This document shows positions 1 through 6,112 of a stretch of 11,205 nt of DNA, piece by piece; the stretch's first letter is position 1; each line of letters begins with the position of its first letter. The stretch is from NCBI GenBank assembly GCA_023249205.1, contig JAHFDC010000009.1:1-11205 (forward strand), read 5' to 3'. The notes below the pieces were generated by a model. The model was not told the origin of the DNA. It did not search any database and saw only the letters and a program-made list of their open reading frames with translations. The stretch comes from Candidatus Methylomirabilota bacterium (GTDB taxonomy: Bacteria; Methylomirabilota; Methylomirabilia; Methylomirabilales; JACPAU01). The translations under genes were made by a program, and so were the position numbers.

Positions 1-191
1 GGGAGGTGCCTGAAACCCACAGCCGGCGCACTTCATGGACTCGCCCTCGGCCGACTATATGCCATCCGCGGATGCCGGAGCAACTGTGGGCGCCGCCTCA
101 GGCCGGTCATGCGCCGTCGCGTATGCGCTGGTGGTCGTGCGGCGCTCTATTGCCTGACACAAGGTCCGGGTGGCGCCGGATGCCGCCCGAC

Positions 192-258
192 GGCCCCCGT
201 AGCGGAGGGGGGGCCCATCGGCTCGTGGCCGAGGGGGGGAACCACGGGAGGGTTCCCC
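192..258. repeat. Two adjacent GC-rich hairpins
   Basis: Two perfect inverted repeats sit side by side. GGCCCCC (192-198) pairs with GGGGGCC (209-215) around a 10-nt loop. GGGGAACC (236-243) pairs with GGTTCCCC (251-258) around a 7-nt loop. No T-tract follows on either strand, so neither is a classical intrinsic terminator. They could still slow or end leftward transcription leaving the radical SAM gene. Chance formation in G/C-run-rich DNA is a real alternative. Confidence 0.4.
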
Positions 259-303
259 ACGGGGCCCGGGGGCCGGGGCGGCGCCGGCGACAGGACCCGG
301 ACG

Positions 304-333
304 TTGTCACTGTGATTCTGTCGTTTGTATTAG
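304..333 (+). promoter_or_regulatory. Possible sigma70-type promoter, rightward
   Basis: TTGTCA (304-309) and TATTAG (328-333) are separated by 18 nt in an unusually AT-rich patch for this window. A small dyad TCAC-T-GTGA (307-315) overlaps the -35 box. It points into the 3' end of the oppositely oriented radical SAM gene, so a transcript would be antisense to it or very short. No start codon with a good coding frame follows, so it may be fortuitous. Confidence 0.25.
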
Positions 334-409
334 TGTGCCCTGAGTCGGAAAGGTGTTGACGCTCGGCGCCCAAGCGAGTGAGGCTGGGTTGCCGGATCCT
401 TCCTTCAGG

Positions 410-428
410 CGGTCGCGGCCGCCGACCG
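410..428 (-). terminator. Hairpin immediately after the radical SAM stop codon
   Basis: CGGTCG (410-415) pairs with CGACCG (423-428) across a 7-nt loop; the centre is a palindromic GCGGCCGC (415-422). Reading leftward it begins at the first base after the stop codon of the radical SAM gene. No T-tract follows, so it is at best a weak or factor-assisted terminator, or an mRNA 3'-end stabilising hairpin. Confidence 0.35.
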
Positions 429-1733
429 TCAGGCCGTCGGGCGGATCACGTCCATGAAGGCGCTGACGGAGAAGACCGCCTGGCCGATGCCGGGGGGCCC
501 GTAGCCGGGGGGAACGGGGAGGCGATGGCGGGCGTGGGTGTCCCGCCAGGTCTGGAGCAGGCGGGCGTGGTACTCCAGGGGGGCGCCGCCCTGGGTGCTC
601 CCCAGGAGGGAGAGGGGCTCGGGGCACCAGGTGGTGAACCGGGGGCAGACCCCGCGGGCCATGAAGAACTCCAGCCCCTCGGCCGTGGAGGCGATCGCCT
701 CCTCCACCGTGGCGAAGCCGTGGGGCCTCGACATCTCGATCCCAGCGACGAAGTTGGGGATCACCCTGTCCGGCCCGAAGACAGTGGCGGCATCCAGGAT
801 CCGCCGGATCCACTCGTCCCGGCCGATGTAGCGGGCCTTCCCCGGGCAGATGAGATCGAAAAGGCGCGGGTCCCAGACCTCGTAGTTGGGGTGGTAGATC
901 TGGACGCCGGCGTCCTTGAATTTCCGCAGCTGGTCCTTGGGGAGGGCCTGGACCACCATCTTGCTGATCCAGCGGCCCGGAAACGCCGCCTCGATGGCCG
1001 CCGGGTACTGCGCGTAGAAATCCACCTCCGCCTTCCCCTGCAGGCTGGAGGTGATGCTCCCCCCGGTCACCGTGTAGGCCCGACTCGCCGTGTCGGTCGC
1101 GGCGATGACCTCCAGGGCCTCGATGACTTCTGTCACGGTCTTCACCTGGGTGTACGGCCGGCCGGCCTGCACCTGCTGCCGATAGTTCTCATTGATGTCG
1201 CAGAACTGGCACTCCTCATGCTTCCCGAAGTACTGGCAGAGCCGAAAGACCGTCAGGTAAATAAGATAGCCCCACTCGATCGTCGGGGCGATCTCGTGCA
1301 GCGGCTTCCCGTTCTTGGCCGTCCGGGCGTAGTAGGCCGGCGTCCGCTGGCAGGTCACGCCGGCGATCGGGCTCCCCTCCAACGTCAGGGTGAACTGCCC
1401 CTCCTGGAGCTCGACCCGATACGGGGAGGCGGGGTTCACCCGGACCGAGACGATGGTGCGGCGGAAGCCCCACGGGCCCCCCTCGAGGGCGATCTCCTCG
1501 GGTGCCCGCAGATGCTCCTCCTGCTGCATCTGGGCAATCGGAATCAGGTCGAACGAGAAAATAAAATACGCCTTCGGCTTGAACCCGGCGGCGATCCGGA
1601 GCGCGTCCTCGCTGAAGGCGAGCCCCGTCCGCAGGAGGTCCTCCTTCACGATGGCCTCCGGCGGCAGGTCCGGGAACCGTTGGATGAATCCCTCCACCTC
1701 CGCGCGCGGGCTCCCCCGCTCCGTCACGCGCAT
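429..1733 (-). CDS. Radical SAM protein with CX8CX2C cluster motif
   Basis: This 434-aa protein is probably a radical SAM enzyme, which uses a [4Fe-4S] cluster and S-adenosylmethionine to generate a 5'-deoxyadenosyl radical. The likely cluster ligands are C166, C175 and C178 (C-x8-C-x2-C, ending CQFCDIN). A TGGS stretch at 223-226 fits the GGE-type SAM-binding position at the end of the second barrel strand. Later barrel-like segments include NYEVWDP (283-289), ICPGK (295-299) and VIPNFVAGIEM (324-334), resembling the biotin-synthase/HmdB style of radical SAM barrel. The cysteine spacing is longer than the canonical CX3CX2C. The residues before 166 form a roughly 160-residue N-terminal extension of unknown role. 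The ATG at 1733 is chosen because GGAGGGAG lies just upstream; the frame stays open further but would run into the neighbouring gene. The substrate is unknown. A Cys-rich small protein is encoded upstream on the same strand, about 100 nt away. Confidence 0.88.
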   Translation of the reverse strand: MRVTERGSPRAEVEGFIQRFPDLPPEAIVKEDLLRTGLAFSEDALRIAAGFKPKAYFIFSFDLIPIAQMQQEEHLRAPEEIALEGGPWGFRRTIVSVRVNPASPYRVELQEGQFTLTLEGSPIAGVTCQRTPAYYARTAKNGKPLHEIAPTIEWGYLIYLTVFRLCQYFGKHEECQFCDINENYRQQVQAGRPYTQVKTVTEVIEALEVIAATDTASRAYTVTGGSITSSLQGKAEVDFYAQYPAAIEAAFPGRWISKMVVQALPKDQLRKFKDAGVQIYHPNYEVWDPRLFDLICPGKARYIGRDEWIRRILDAATVFGPDRVIPNFVAGIEMSRPHGFATVEEAIASTAEGLEFFMARGVCPRFTTWCPEPLSLLGSTQGGAPLEYHARLLQTWRDTHARHRLPVPPGYGPPGIGQAVFSVSAFMDVIRPTA

Positions 1734-1833
1734 GGGGCTCCCTCCACGGACGCCCGGGCCCCTCTCGGCGCCTGCCGGAAGGCGGACCCGCGCCGCCAGC
1801 GCCACGCTGAAACCGACCCCGCGCGCGGAGGCC

Positions 1834-2307
1834 CTAGCGGGGCCAGCCGATGTACTGTCCGTCTTCCCACAGCTCAACCATGCGGGCAACGATCGCCAGG
1901 CGGTCCTCGAAGCGGTCGCACTGAGAGAGATGCCGGTCCTGCGCCCAGACCTCAATCAGCATCGGACGGTCCCCCTCCCCCAGGGCGTAGTAGGCCTCGC
2001 GGAGCCTGGGGAGCGTGGCCCGGCTGCACGCCTGGAGGTTCGAGGCCGGGACGATGAGCGGCTGGGGATTGTCCTGGAGATGCCCCCAGTGCAGGCAGTC
2101 GCGGAGATTCACCCCGATGAGGACCCAGGCCAGCCGCGCGAACTCCATGAACCAGTCGGTCGTCCGTTGGCAGACGAGGCATCCGGGGCACCCGTCCTGG
2201 GTGACCAGAGCCGTGTAGGCGTGGCTCAGGGGCCCGTCGGCGAGAACCCAGTCCACGGCTTGGTAGTGGCGGAACCGCGTCTGGAGACGAGGGGAGCTCT
2301 CGGTCAT
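1834..2307 (-). CDS. Hypothetical Cys-rich protein (CxxCxxC)
   Basis: I do not recognise this 157-aa protein. It looks like a real gene: the composition is globular rather than Arg/Pro/Gly-biased, Trp, Tyr and Cys are frequent, an ATG start is present, and it lies upstream of and codirectional with the radical SAM gene. Visible features are a CPGCLVC cluster (C40, C43, C46) followed by a hydrophobic helix-like stretch (about 52-66), further cysteines at 71, 94 and 130, and a CLHWGH segment at 71-76. There is no signal peptide and no membrane segment long enough to be convincing. The clustered cysteines could bind metal or an Fe-S cluster, or this could be a partner or substrate protein for the adjacent radical SAM enzyme; both are inferences. 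The ribosome site is modest (AGAGGG, with AAGG nearer the start), so the exact start is slightly uncertain. Confidence 0.72.
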   Translation of the reverse strand: MTESSPRLQTRFRHYQAVDWVLADGPLSHAYTALVTQDGCPGCLVCQRTTDWFMEFARLAWVLIGVNLRDCLHWGHLQDNPQPLIVPASNLQACSRATLPRLREAYYALGEGDRPMLIEVWAQDRHLSQCDRFEDRLAIVARMVELWEDGQYIGWPR

Positions 2308-2334
2308 CGTGCCTTGCCCTCTGCGAGGGATGCC

Positions 2335-2363
2335 AGTCTACCGGAGGCGGCGCCCGGACGCAA
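2335..2363 (-). promoter_or_regulatory. Possible promoter for the Cys-rich/radical SAM pair
   Basis: Reading leftward, TTGCGT (complement of 2358-2363) is followed by a 17-nt spacer and TAGACT (complement of 2335-2340). This would start transcription about 20 nt before the ATG at 2307. Match to sigma70 consensus is partial (about 3/6 and 4/6), so confidence is modest. It is arranged back-to-back with the histone gene promoter. Confidence 0.35.
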
Positions 2364-2379
2364 GCCAGGTCAAAGGGAC

Positions 2380-2409
2380 TTTACACGGTCCGGCAACGTG
2401 GGGTATACA
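2380..2409 (+). promoter_or_regulatory. Sigma70-type promoter of the histone gene
   Basis: TTTACA (2380-2385, 5/6 to the -35 consensus) and TATACA (2404-2409, 4/6 to the -10 consensus) are separated by 18 nt, in a locally AT-richer stretch. The predicted start is near 2416, giving a leader of about 40 nt that contains a strong ribosome site. This is the best-looking promoter in the window and supports a well-expressed small protein gene. Confidence 0.55.
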
Positions 2410-2441
2410 GGGGCGGGTTTCTTGGCTCCCACACTTTTACC

Positions 2442-2450
2442 GAGGAGGGG
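2442..2450 (+). promoter_or_regulatory. Strong ribosome binding site of the histone gene
   Basis: GAGGAGGGG ends 6 nt before the ATG at 2457, a near-ideal Shine-Dalgarno sequence and spacing. It fixes the start and suggests high translation, as expected for an abundant chromatin protein. Confidence 0.8.
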
Positions 2451-2456
2451 TGACGG

Positions 2457-2648
2457 ATGGCAAAGGGCGCAGGCAAGGGGGGCGATCTCATCATCTCGAA
2501 GAGCCGGACGAAGGCGGCGGTCAAGAAGTGCAACGTCGCCAGCGACTTCTACGCCGCCCTGGACCGGAAGGTCCGGGAGCTCCTCGTCGCAGCCGAGCGG
2601 CGCTGCATGGACAACAAGCGGAAGACCCTGAAGCCCCAGGACCTCTAG
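2457..2648 (+). CDS. Bacterial histone-fold protein with truncated third helix
   Basis: This 63-aa basic protein looks like a minimal bacterial histone that would dimerise and bind or coat DNA. A Gly/Lys-rich N-terminal tail (1-10) is followed by a short first helix (about 14-24), a long central amphipathic helix (about 28-53, with a VASDFYAALDRKV start) and a C-terminal NKRKTLKPQDL. The latter matches the loop-2/helix-3 signature of archaeal histones (RKTIKAED-like): R55, T57 and D62 have the same spacing as the conserved Arg-Thr-Asp of that signature, where Arg and Asp form the intramolecular R-D clamp. The chain stops right after D62-L63, so the third helix is almost absent, as in the Bdellovibrio Bd0055-like, alpha3-truncated prokaryotic histones. 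Two cysteines (C25, C50) are present. The gene is monocistronic, with a good promoter and ribosome site upstream and a GC hairpin downstream. HU/IHF and other small basic proteins lack this signature. Family assignment is by motif; function is inferred. Confidence 0.88.
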   Translation: MAKGAGKGGDLIISKSRTKAAVKKCNVASDFYAALDRKVRELLVAAERRCMDNKRKTLKPQDL

Positions 2649-2669
2649 GCCTCATTGCGACAGGACGTG

Positions 2670-2707
2670 GACGCCCCCGGACCGTCCGGCCCGGGGGCGT
2701 CGCCTTT
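2670..2707 (+). terminator. GC-rich hairpin terminator after the histone gene
   Basis: An 11-bp perfect stem, GACGCCCCCGG (2670-2680) with CCGGGGGCGTC (2691-2701), encloses a 10-nt loop and is followed by GCCTTT. It starts 21 nt after the histone stop codon. The T-run is short, but the stem is very stable. It also lies about 20 nt beyond the stop of the convergent oxidoreductase gene and may serve both directions, though no T-run exists on the minus side. Confidence 0.7.
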
Positions 2708-2722
2708 CCCGGGGGGCCACCC

Positions 2723-3916
2723 CTAGACCTTGTGGCCGAAATCCGCCGGCAGCCGATACTCGTCCTGCCCACGGATCGGATCGCTCTCGGCGAATCGGTT
2801 CCACCGGAACGGCCGGAGGTCAACGGTCCGGGCGCGGCCCTCCACGATCAACTCCGTAAGGCAGGCCCCGACGGCCGGTGCCTTCTTGAACCCCGTCCCG
2901 CTGAACCCCGCCGCCACGAAAAGTCCCCCGACCCCCGGCACCCCGTCCAGCACCGCCCGCGTGTCCGGACTCATGTCATAGATGCCGGCATGGCCCCGAA
3001 CGTAGGGGGAATCCCCCATCGCCGGGAGGCGGCGGGCGAGCCGCTGGCGGGCGACCGGGAGGAACTCCGGGTCGTTGCCCTGGTCGTACCTGTCCGGATC
3101 GGCCGATGTCTTCCCGCCCCAGAGGCCGACCCCGACCAGGGTCAGGCCATCCCGGGTGGACCGGAAGTAGGAGCCAAGAGCCCCATCAATGACCGTCGGG
3201 TGCCCCGCCGCCAACGCAGCCGGCCGGGCGAAAGCAGCAACCTGCGCCCGCCGCGGGGTGATGGGCAGGTCGCTCCCGGCGGTTTGCAGGAGCCGCGGGG
3301 TCCAGGGGCCGGTCAGGAGGATGACGGTCGGGGCATCCACCAGCCCCCGCGTCGTCTCCACGCCCGCGATCCGGCCCGCCCGGACCCGGAGCGCGACGAC
3401 CTCGGCGCCTATCTCGAGGCGCGCGCCGAGCGCCTGGGCGTGCTCCAGGAAGAGCCGCGTGGTGGCCACCGGATCGGCGTAGCCACTCTCCGGCTCGTAG
3501 GCCGCGCAGACCAGGTCTTCTGTCGCGAGCGAGGGGGCCACGGCTTTCAGCTCCTCGGCGGTCAGCACCTCGGTCTTGGCGCCGAGGCGCTTCAGCATCG
3601 CCACGTTCCGGCGGAGCGCCTCGGTGTCCTCCGGCAGGACGGTCATGACGAAGCCGGTCGAGGTGAATCCGCAGTCCCCGCCCACGACGTCCCCCCAGTG
3701 CTGGTAGACGGGGAAGGAGGCGATGGCCATCCGGGCTTCGGGCTCGTTCGTGTAGTGCATGCGGAGAAAGGCGGCAGACTTCCCGGTCCCGCCGGCGGCG
3801 ATCCCCGTCTTCTCCAGGACGAGGACGTGGCGCACCCCACGCTTGCTCAGGTGGAACGCCACGCTCGCCCCCATCACGCCCGCCCCGACGACGACCACCT
3901 CGGCCGTTCGCTGCAT
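2723..3916 (-). CDS. FAD-dependent oxidoreductase, DadA/sarcosine oxidase-like
   Basis: This 397-aa enzyme belongs to the D-amino acid oxidase/glycine oxidase/sarcosine oxidase superfamily, which oxidises amines or N-methyl amino acids with non-haem FAD. It begins with a Rossmann dinucleotide motif VVVVGAGVMGAS (7-18), with E35 at the end of the second strand as expected for ribose binding. ILLTGPWTPRLL (199-210) fits the family's central FAD-contacting segment, and GFSGTGFKKAPAVG (337-350) is its hallmark C-terminal signature. At GIYDMSPD (311-318), the position where monomeric sarcosine oxidase carries the Cys that attaches flavin covalently is Gly, so FAD is probably non-covalent. The chosen ATG has GAGAGG 8-9 nt upstream; the frame's further open extension is out of character with the family, which starts just before the Rossmann motif. 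Substrate cannot be read from sequence. It is convergent with the histone gene and probably transcribed alone from an extended -10 promoter. Confidence 0.92.
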   Translation of the reverse strand: MQRTAEVVVVGAGVMGASVAFHLSKRGVRHVLVLEKTGIAAGGTGKSAAFLRMHYTNEPEARMAIASFPVYQHWGDVVGGDCGFTSTGFVMTVLPEDTEALRRNVAMLKRLGAKTEVLTAEELKAVAPSLATEDLVCAAYEPESGYADPVATTRLFLEHAQALGARLEIGAEVVALRVRAGRIAGVETTRGLVDAPTVILLTGPWTPRLLQTAGSDLPITPRRAQVAAFARPAALAAGHPTVIDGALGSYFRSTRDGLTLVGVGLWGGKTSADPDRYDQGNDPEFLPVARQRLARRLPAMGDSPYVRGHAGIYDMSPDTRAVLDGVPGVGGLFVAAGFSGTGFKKAPAVGACLTELIVEGRARTVDLRPFRWNRFAESDPIRGQDEYRLPADFGHKV

Positions 3917-3953
3917 CGCCCGCCTCTCTTGCCACCGCACCGACCGGGCCGCG

Positions 3954-3962
3954 ATCATACCA
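3954..3962 (-). promoter_or_regulatory. Extended -10 promoter of the oxidoreductase gene
   Basis: Reading leftward, TGGTATGAT contains a TATGAT hexamer (5/6 to consensus) preceded by the TG of an extended -10 element. The predicted start lies about 30 nt upstream of the ATG at 3916. No -35 hexamer is visible at the right distance, as expected for extended -10 promoters. Confidence 0.45.
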
Positions 3963-4026
3963 CGCGCCCTGGGAGTTTTCCCCCCCCGAGCGGAAGGAGA
4001 GTCCCCACTCCCCGGAATCGGGAAAG

Positions 4027-4098
4027 GAGGCCCTCCCGCGGCGGGCCTCGTCTCCCAGGGACTTACCCGCTGGACCTTGAGGTCCCGCGCGAAGCGGG
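4027..4098. repeat. Two hairpins in the divergent oxidoreductase/PilZ interval
   Basis: GAGGCCC (4027-4033) pairs with GGGCCTC (4043-4049) around a 9-nt loop. CCCGC (4084-4088) pairs with GCGGG (4094-4098) around GCGAA. Both lie in the 257-nt gap between two divergent genes and so may be leader structures of the PilZ transcript or operators. No clear sigma70 promoter for the PilZ gene is visible in the gap. Confidence 0.35.
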
Positions 4099-4161
4099 CT
4101 TCCTGGCACCGGCCTTGCTCCGTGCGCAGCCTGTCTGCGCTGGCCGTACCCTGGTCGCCCT

Positions 4162-4167
4162 GAGGAG
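4162..4167 (+). promoter_or_regulatory. Ribosome binding site that selects a TTG start
   Basis: GAGGAG ends 6 nt before the TTG at 4174. It justifies using TTG, which places the first PilZ arginine motif (RRHPR) at residues 7-11, the usual position close to the N-terminus. Confidence 0.65.
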
Positions 4168-4173
4168 TCCCGT

Positions 4174-4842
4174 TTGAGCCCGATCGCCACACGACGCCAT
4201 CCCCGAACGCAGATCTACCTCCCGAGCCACTGCACCGCGCTGCTCTCCCGCGACCGGACCATCACGCTGGAGGGAAAGGCCGACACCGTGGGTCAGGGTG
4301 GCCTGCGTCTCCTCATACCGACCCTCCTCGCTCCGCCGATGCAGATCACAATCTCCATCGCCGGCGAGGACCCCCTCGGGGCCCACGTGGTCTGGTCCGG
4401 GCCGACGCGCCGGACGGATCTGGGTATCGTCGTCCCCCATGGCCTGCGATTTCTCGAGGAGATCAGCGAGGTCGTGTTCGGCAATCTCCTGGCTGCCCTC
4501 CGGGGGAAGGCCCAGGTCCAGCGCAGCCCGCGCCTCCCCATCCGGGTGGGGGTCCAGGTGATGCTGGAGGAGGGCGTCCGGCTGGCTACGATGCTCAACC
4601 TGAGCGCGGGGGGAGCTTTCATCACGACGCCGAGCCCCCCTGCGGTCGGTGAAGAACTCCACCTCTTCTTCACCCTCCCGGGAACCCACAGCCCTCTCTC
4701 GCTGCCCGGCCAGGTCGTCTGGCAGAACGGCATCCGGAGCAGCAACGGGTTTCAGCCCGGGATGGGGATCGCCTTCGGCGCGGCCGACACCGAGGAGGCT
4801 TCGGCGCTGGAGCGCTATCTCACGCACACGCCGCCCCGCTAA
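4174..4842 (+). CDS. Tandem PilZ-domain protein
   Basis: This 222-aa protein is built from two PilZ domains, the c-di-GMP-binding beta-barrel fold. Domain 1 spans about 5-105: it has the arginine motif RRHPR (7-11), then TVGQGG at 38-43 where D/N-x-S-x-x-G is expected, then a VVW strand at 72-74. Domain 2 spans about 115-217: QRSPR at 116-120, NLSAGG at 142-147 (a perfect NxSxxG), and VVW at 181-183. Thus domain 1 keeps the arginine half of the c-di-GMP site and domain 2 keeps the NxSxxG half; neither domain is canonical. There is no membrane segment or output domain, so it is probably a soluble adaptor for motility, secretion or polysaccharide control. It is followed 204 nt downstream by a GalT-like gene. 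Function is inferred from the fold only. Confidence 0.87.
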   Translation: MSPIATRRHPRTQIYLPSHCTALLSRDRTITLEGKADTVGQGGLRLLIPTLLAPPMQITISIAGEDPLGAHVVWSGPTRRTDLGIVVPHGLRFLEEISEVVFGNLLAALRGKAQVQRSPRLPIRVGVQVMLEEGVRLATMLNLSAGGAFITTPSPPAVGEELHLFFTLPGTHSPLSLPGQVVWQNGIRSSNGFQPGMGIAFGAADTEEASALERYLTHTPPR

Positions 4843-4909
4843 TCGCCTCCGGCGTCACCCGGACGCTCCCGCCCCGCCTCGCGCGTCCCTCGCCCCGCGC
4901 CCCCCGGCG

Positions 4910-4938
4910 TTGCGCCCCACCCCCGCCTGTATTAGCAT
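4910..4938 (+). promoter_or_regulatory. Possible promoter of the GalT-like gene
   Basis: TTGCGC (4910-4915) and TAGCAT (4933-4938) are 17 nt apart in the 204-nt gap after the PilZ gene. Both hexamers are partial matches (3/6 and 4/6). The octamer TGTATTAG at 4928-4935 is identical to one at 326-333 in the other candidate rightward promoter. Readthrough from the PilZ gene is an alternative. Confidence 0.28.
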
Positions 4939-5046
4939 GCTCGCGGCCCGGGACCGTGCCCGGCCACCACGCGTGCTTCGAGGGGCCATGCCCCTGATTG
5001 CCCCGCCGCCCCGGCGCGGCCTGCGCGCGAGCAGGGAGGCTTTCGG

Positions 5047-6054
5047 ATGAGCGCAGCCCGCCGCGAGATGCGCCAGGACCCCACCACACGGACCTGGATC
5101 CTGATCGGGCAGGGACCGGAGGAACCGGAAGGGAAGGAGGCTCCGGGAGCCTGTCCTTTCTGCCCCGGCCGCGAGGGGGAGACCCCGCCCACCATCGCTG
5201 CCGTGACGGGCCCCGACGGGGCCTGGCGCGTCCGCTGCTTCCCGGACCGCGCCCCGGTTTTCCGGATCGAGGGCGCCGTGGAGCGCGCCGGCGAGGGCCT
5301 CTACGACCGGATGCGGAATGTCGGGGCCCACGAGGTGATCGTGGAGTGCCGGGAGCACGCCCGACGCCTGCCCCAGTTCAGCGACGCCGAACTCACCGAC
5401 GTCCTTCGCCTCATCCAGGCGCGCATCGCCGACCTGCACCGGGACCCCCGCTTCCGCTACGTTCTCCTCTTCCGGAATCAGGGGCCGCTCGCCAGCTCCC
5501 TCATTGATCATGCCCACTGCCATCTGGTGGCGACCTGCGTCATTCCTCGGCGCCTGGAGCAGGAACTCCGCTGGGCGAAGCAGCATTTCGACTACAAAGA
5601 GCGCTGCCTGGGCTGCGACATGCTCCACCAGGAGCTGCGGGATGGCCGCCGCCTGGTGGAGGTGAGCCCCACCTTCGTCGCCTTCTGCCCCTTCGCCCCC
5701 CGCTTCCCGTACGAGACGTGGGTCTTCCCCCGCCGCCACCAGCACGCCTTCCCCCGCGTATCCCCGGAAGGGGCAGCGGGGCTTCCGGGGCTGGCCGCCC
5801 TGCTCCGCCGGACGCTGGCCCGCCTCGAGCACCTGGTGACGGACTACCACCTCGTCCTGCACGACGCCCCGAACGAGCAGGCGGAGCGGCCGGCGGGCGA
5901 GTGGAGTACCCTGCGGGAGGATTTCCACTGGCACCTCGAGATCCTGCCCCGGACGCCCCGCCTGGCCCGGCTCCAGCGGGAGGAGGAGTTCTCCGAGAAC
6001 CCGGTGCCGCCGGAGGACGCGGCTGCGGCGCTCCGGGACGTCCTGGTCGCGTGA
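5047..6054 (+). CDS. galT: GalT-like nucleotidylyltransferase (HIT superfamily)
   Basis: This 335-aa protein is the size and layout of galactose-1-phosphate uridylyltransferase, the Leloir enzyme that swaps UMP between UDP-glucose and galactose-1-phosphate; the superfamily also includes ADP-glucose phosphorylases. The N-terminus REMRQDPTTRTWILI (6-20) matches the family opening, and CPFC (36-39) with H95 and the second histidine of DHAHCH suggests the usual structural metal site. The active site is H155-A-H157-C-H159, with H157 as the expected nucleophile that is nucleotidylylated. Most GalT proteins have Gln where H159 sits. A second CxxC (187-190) and a C-terminal DFHWHLEILPR (292-302) also fit the family. 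AGGGAGG lies 7 nt before the ATG. No other galactose gene is nearby, so the sugar substrate, and whether this is truly GalT, remains open. It converges with the kinase gene, 58 nt apart. Confidence 0.87.
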   Translation: MSAARREMRQDPTTRTWILIGQGPEEPEGKEAPGACPFCPGREGETPPTIAAVTGPDGAWRVRCFPDRAPVFRIEGAVERAGEGLYDRMRNVGAHEVIVECREHARRLPQFSDAELTDVLRLIQARIADLHRDPRFRYVLLFRNQGPLASSLIDHAHCHLVATCVIPRRLEQELRWAKQHFDYKERCLGCDMLHQELRDGRRLVEVSPTFVAFCPFAPRFPYETWVFPRRHQHAFPRVSPEGAAGLPGLAALLRRTLARLEHLVTDYHLVLHDAPNEQAERPAGEWSTLREDFHWHLEILPRTPRLARLQREEEFSENPVPPEDAAAALRDVLVA

Positions 6055-6112
6055 GGAGCCCCGAGGGAAGGGGTGGGGCGAGTGCAGGCGGGTGCAGGGG
6101 GGTCCGGCGGAC

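Larger units (their letters stand above)
1..428. other. Gene-free GC-rich stretch at left edge
   Basis: I find no convincing gene here. The open frames in both directions encode Arg/Pro/Gly-rich low-complexity translations without a recognisable domain, typical of chance open frames in very GC-rich DNA. The stretch lies 3' of the leftward radical SAM gene. It contains several GC-rich inverted repeats (192-215, 236-258, 410-428), a 12-bp perfect palindrome CATCCGCGGATG at 63-74, and a less GC-rich patch at about 301-360 that looks promoter-like on the plus strand. Any gene further left is cut off by the window edge. Absence of a gene is inferred from translation quality only. Confidence 0.6.

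Noticed and set aside
6..359. Small plus-strand open frame at the left edge
   Set aside because: Arg/Pro/Gly-rich translation with no domain, no good ribosome site, and hairpin-rich DNA underneath.
378..2057. Long plus-strand open frame opposite the radical SAM and Cys-rich genes
   Set aside because: Translation is Gly/Arg/Pro/Asp-rich with no domain and lies opposite a protein with clear family motifs; a GC-driven shadow frame.
2309..4177. Long plus-strand open frame of about 620 codons across the histone and oxidoreductase loci
   Set aside because: Low-complexity Arg/Gly/Pro translation antisense to a convincing flavoenzyme and out of frame with the histone; no ribosome site.
4852..4866. 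Terminator after the PilZ gene (GCGTC/GACGC hairpin)
   Set aside because: Five-base-pair stem without a following T-run; too weak to call in such GC-rich DNA.
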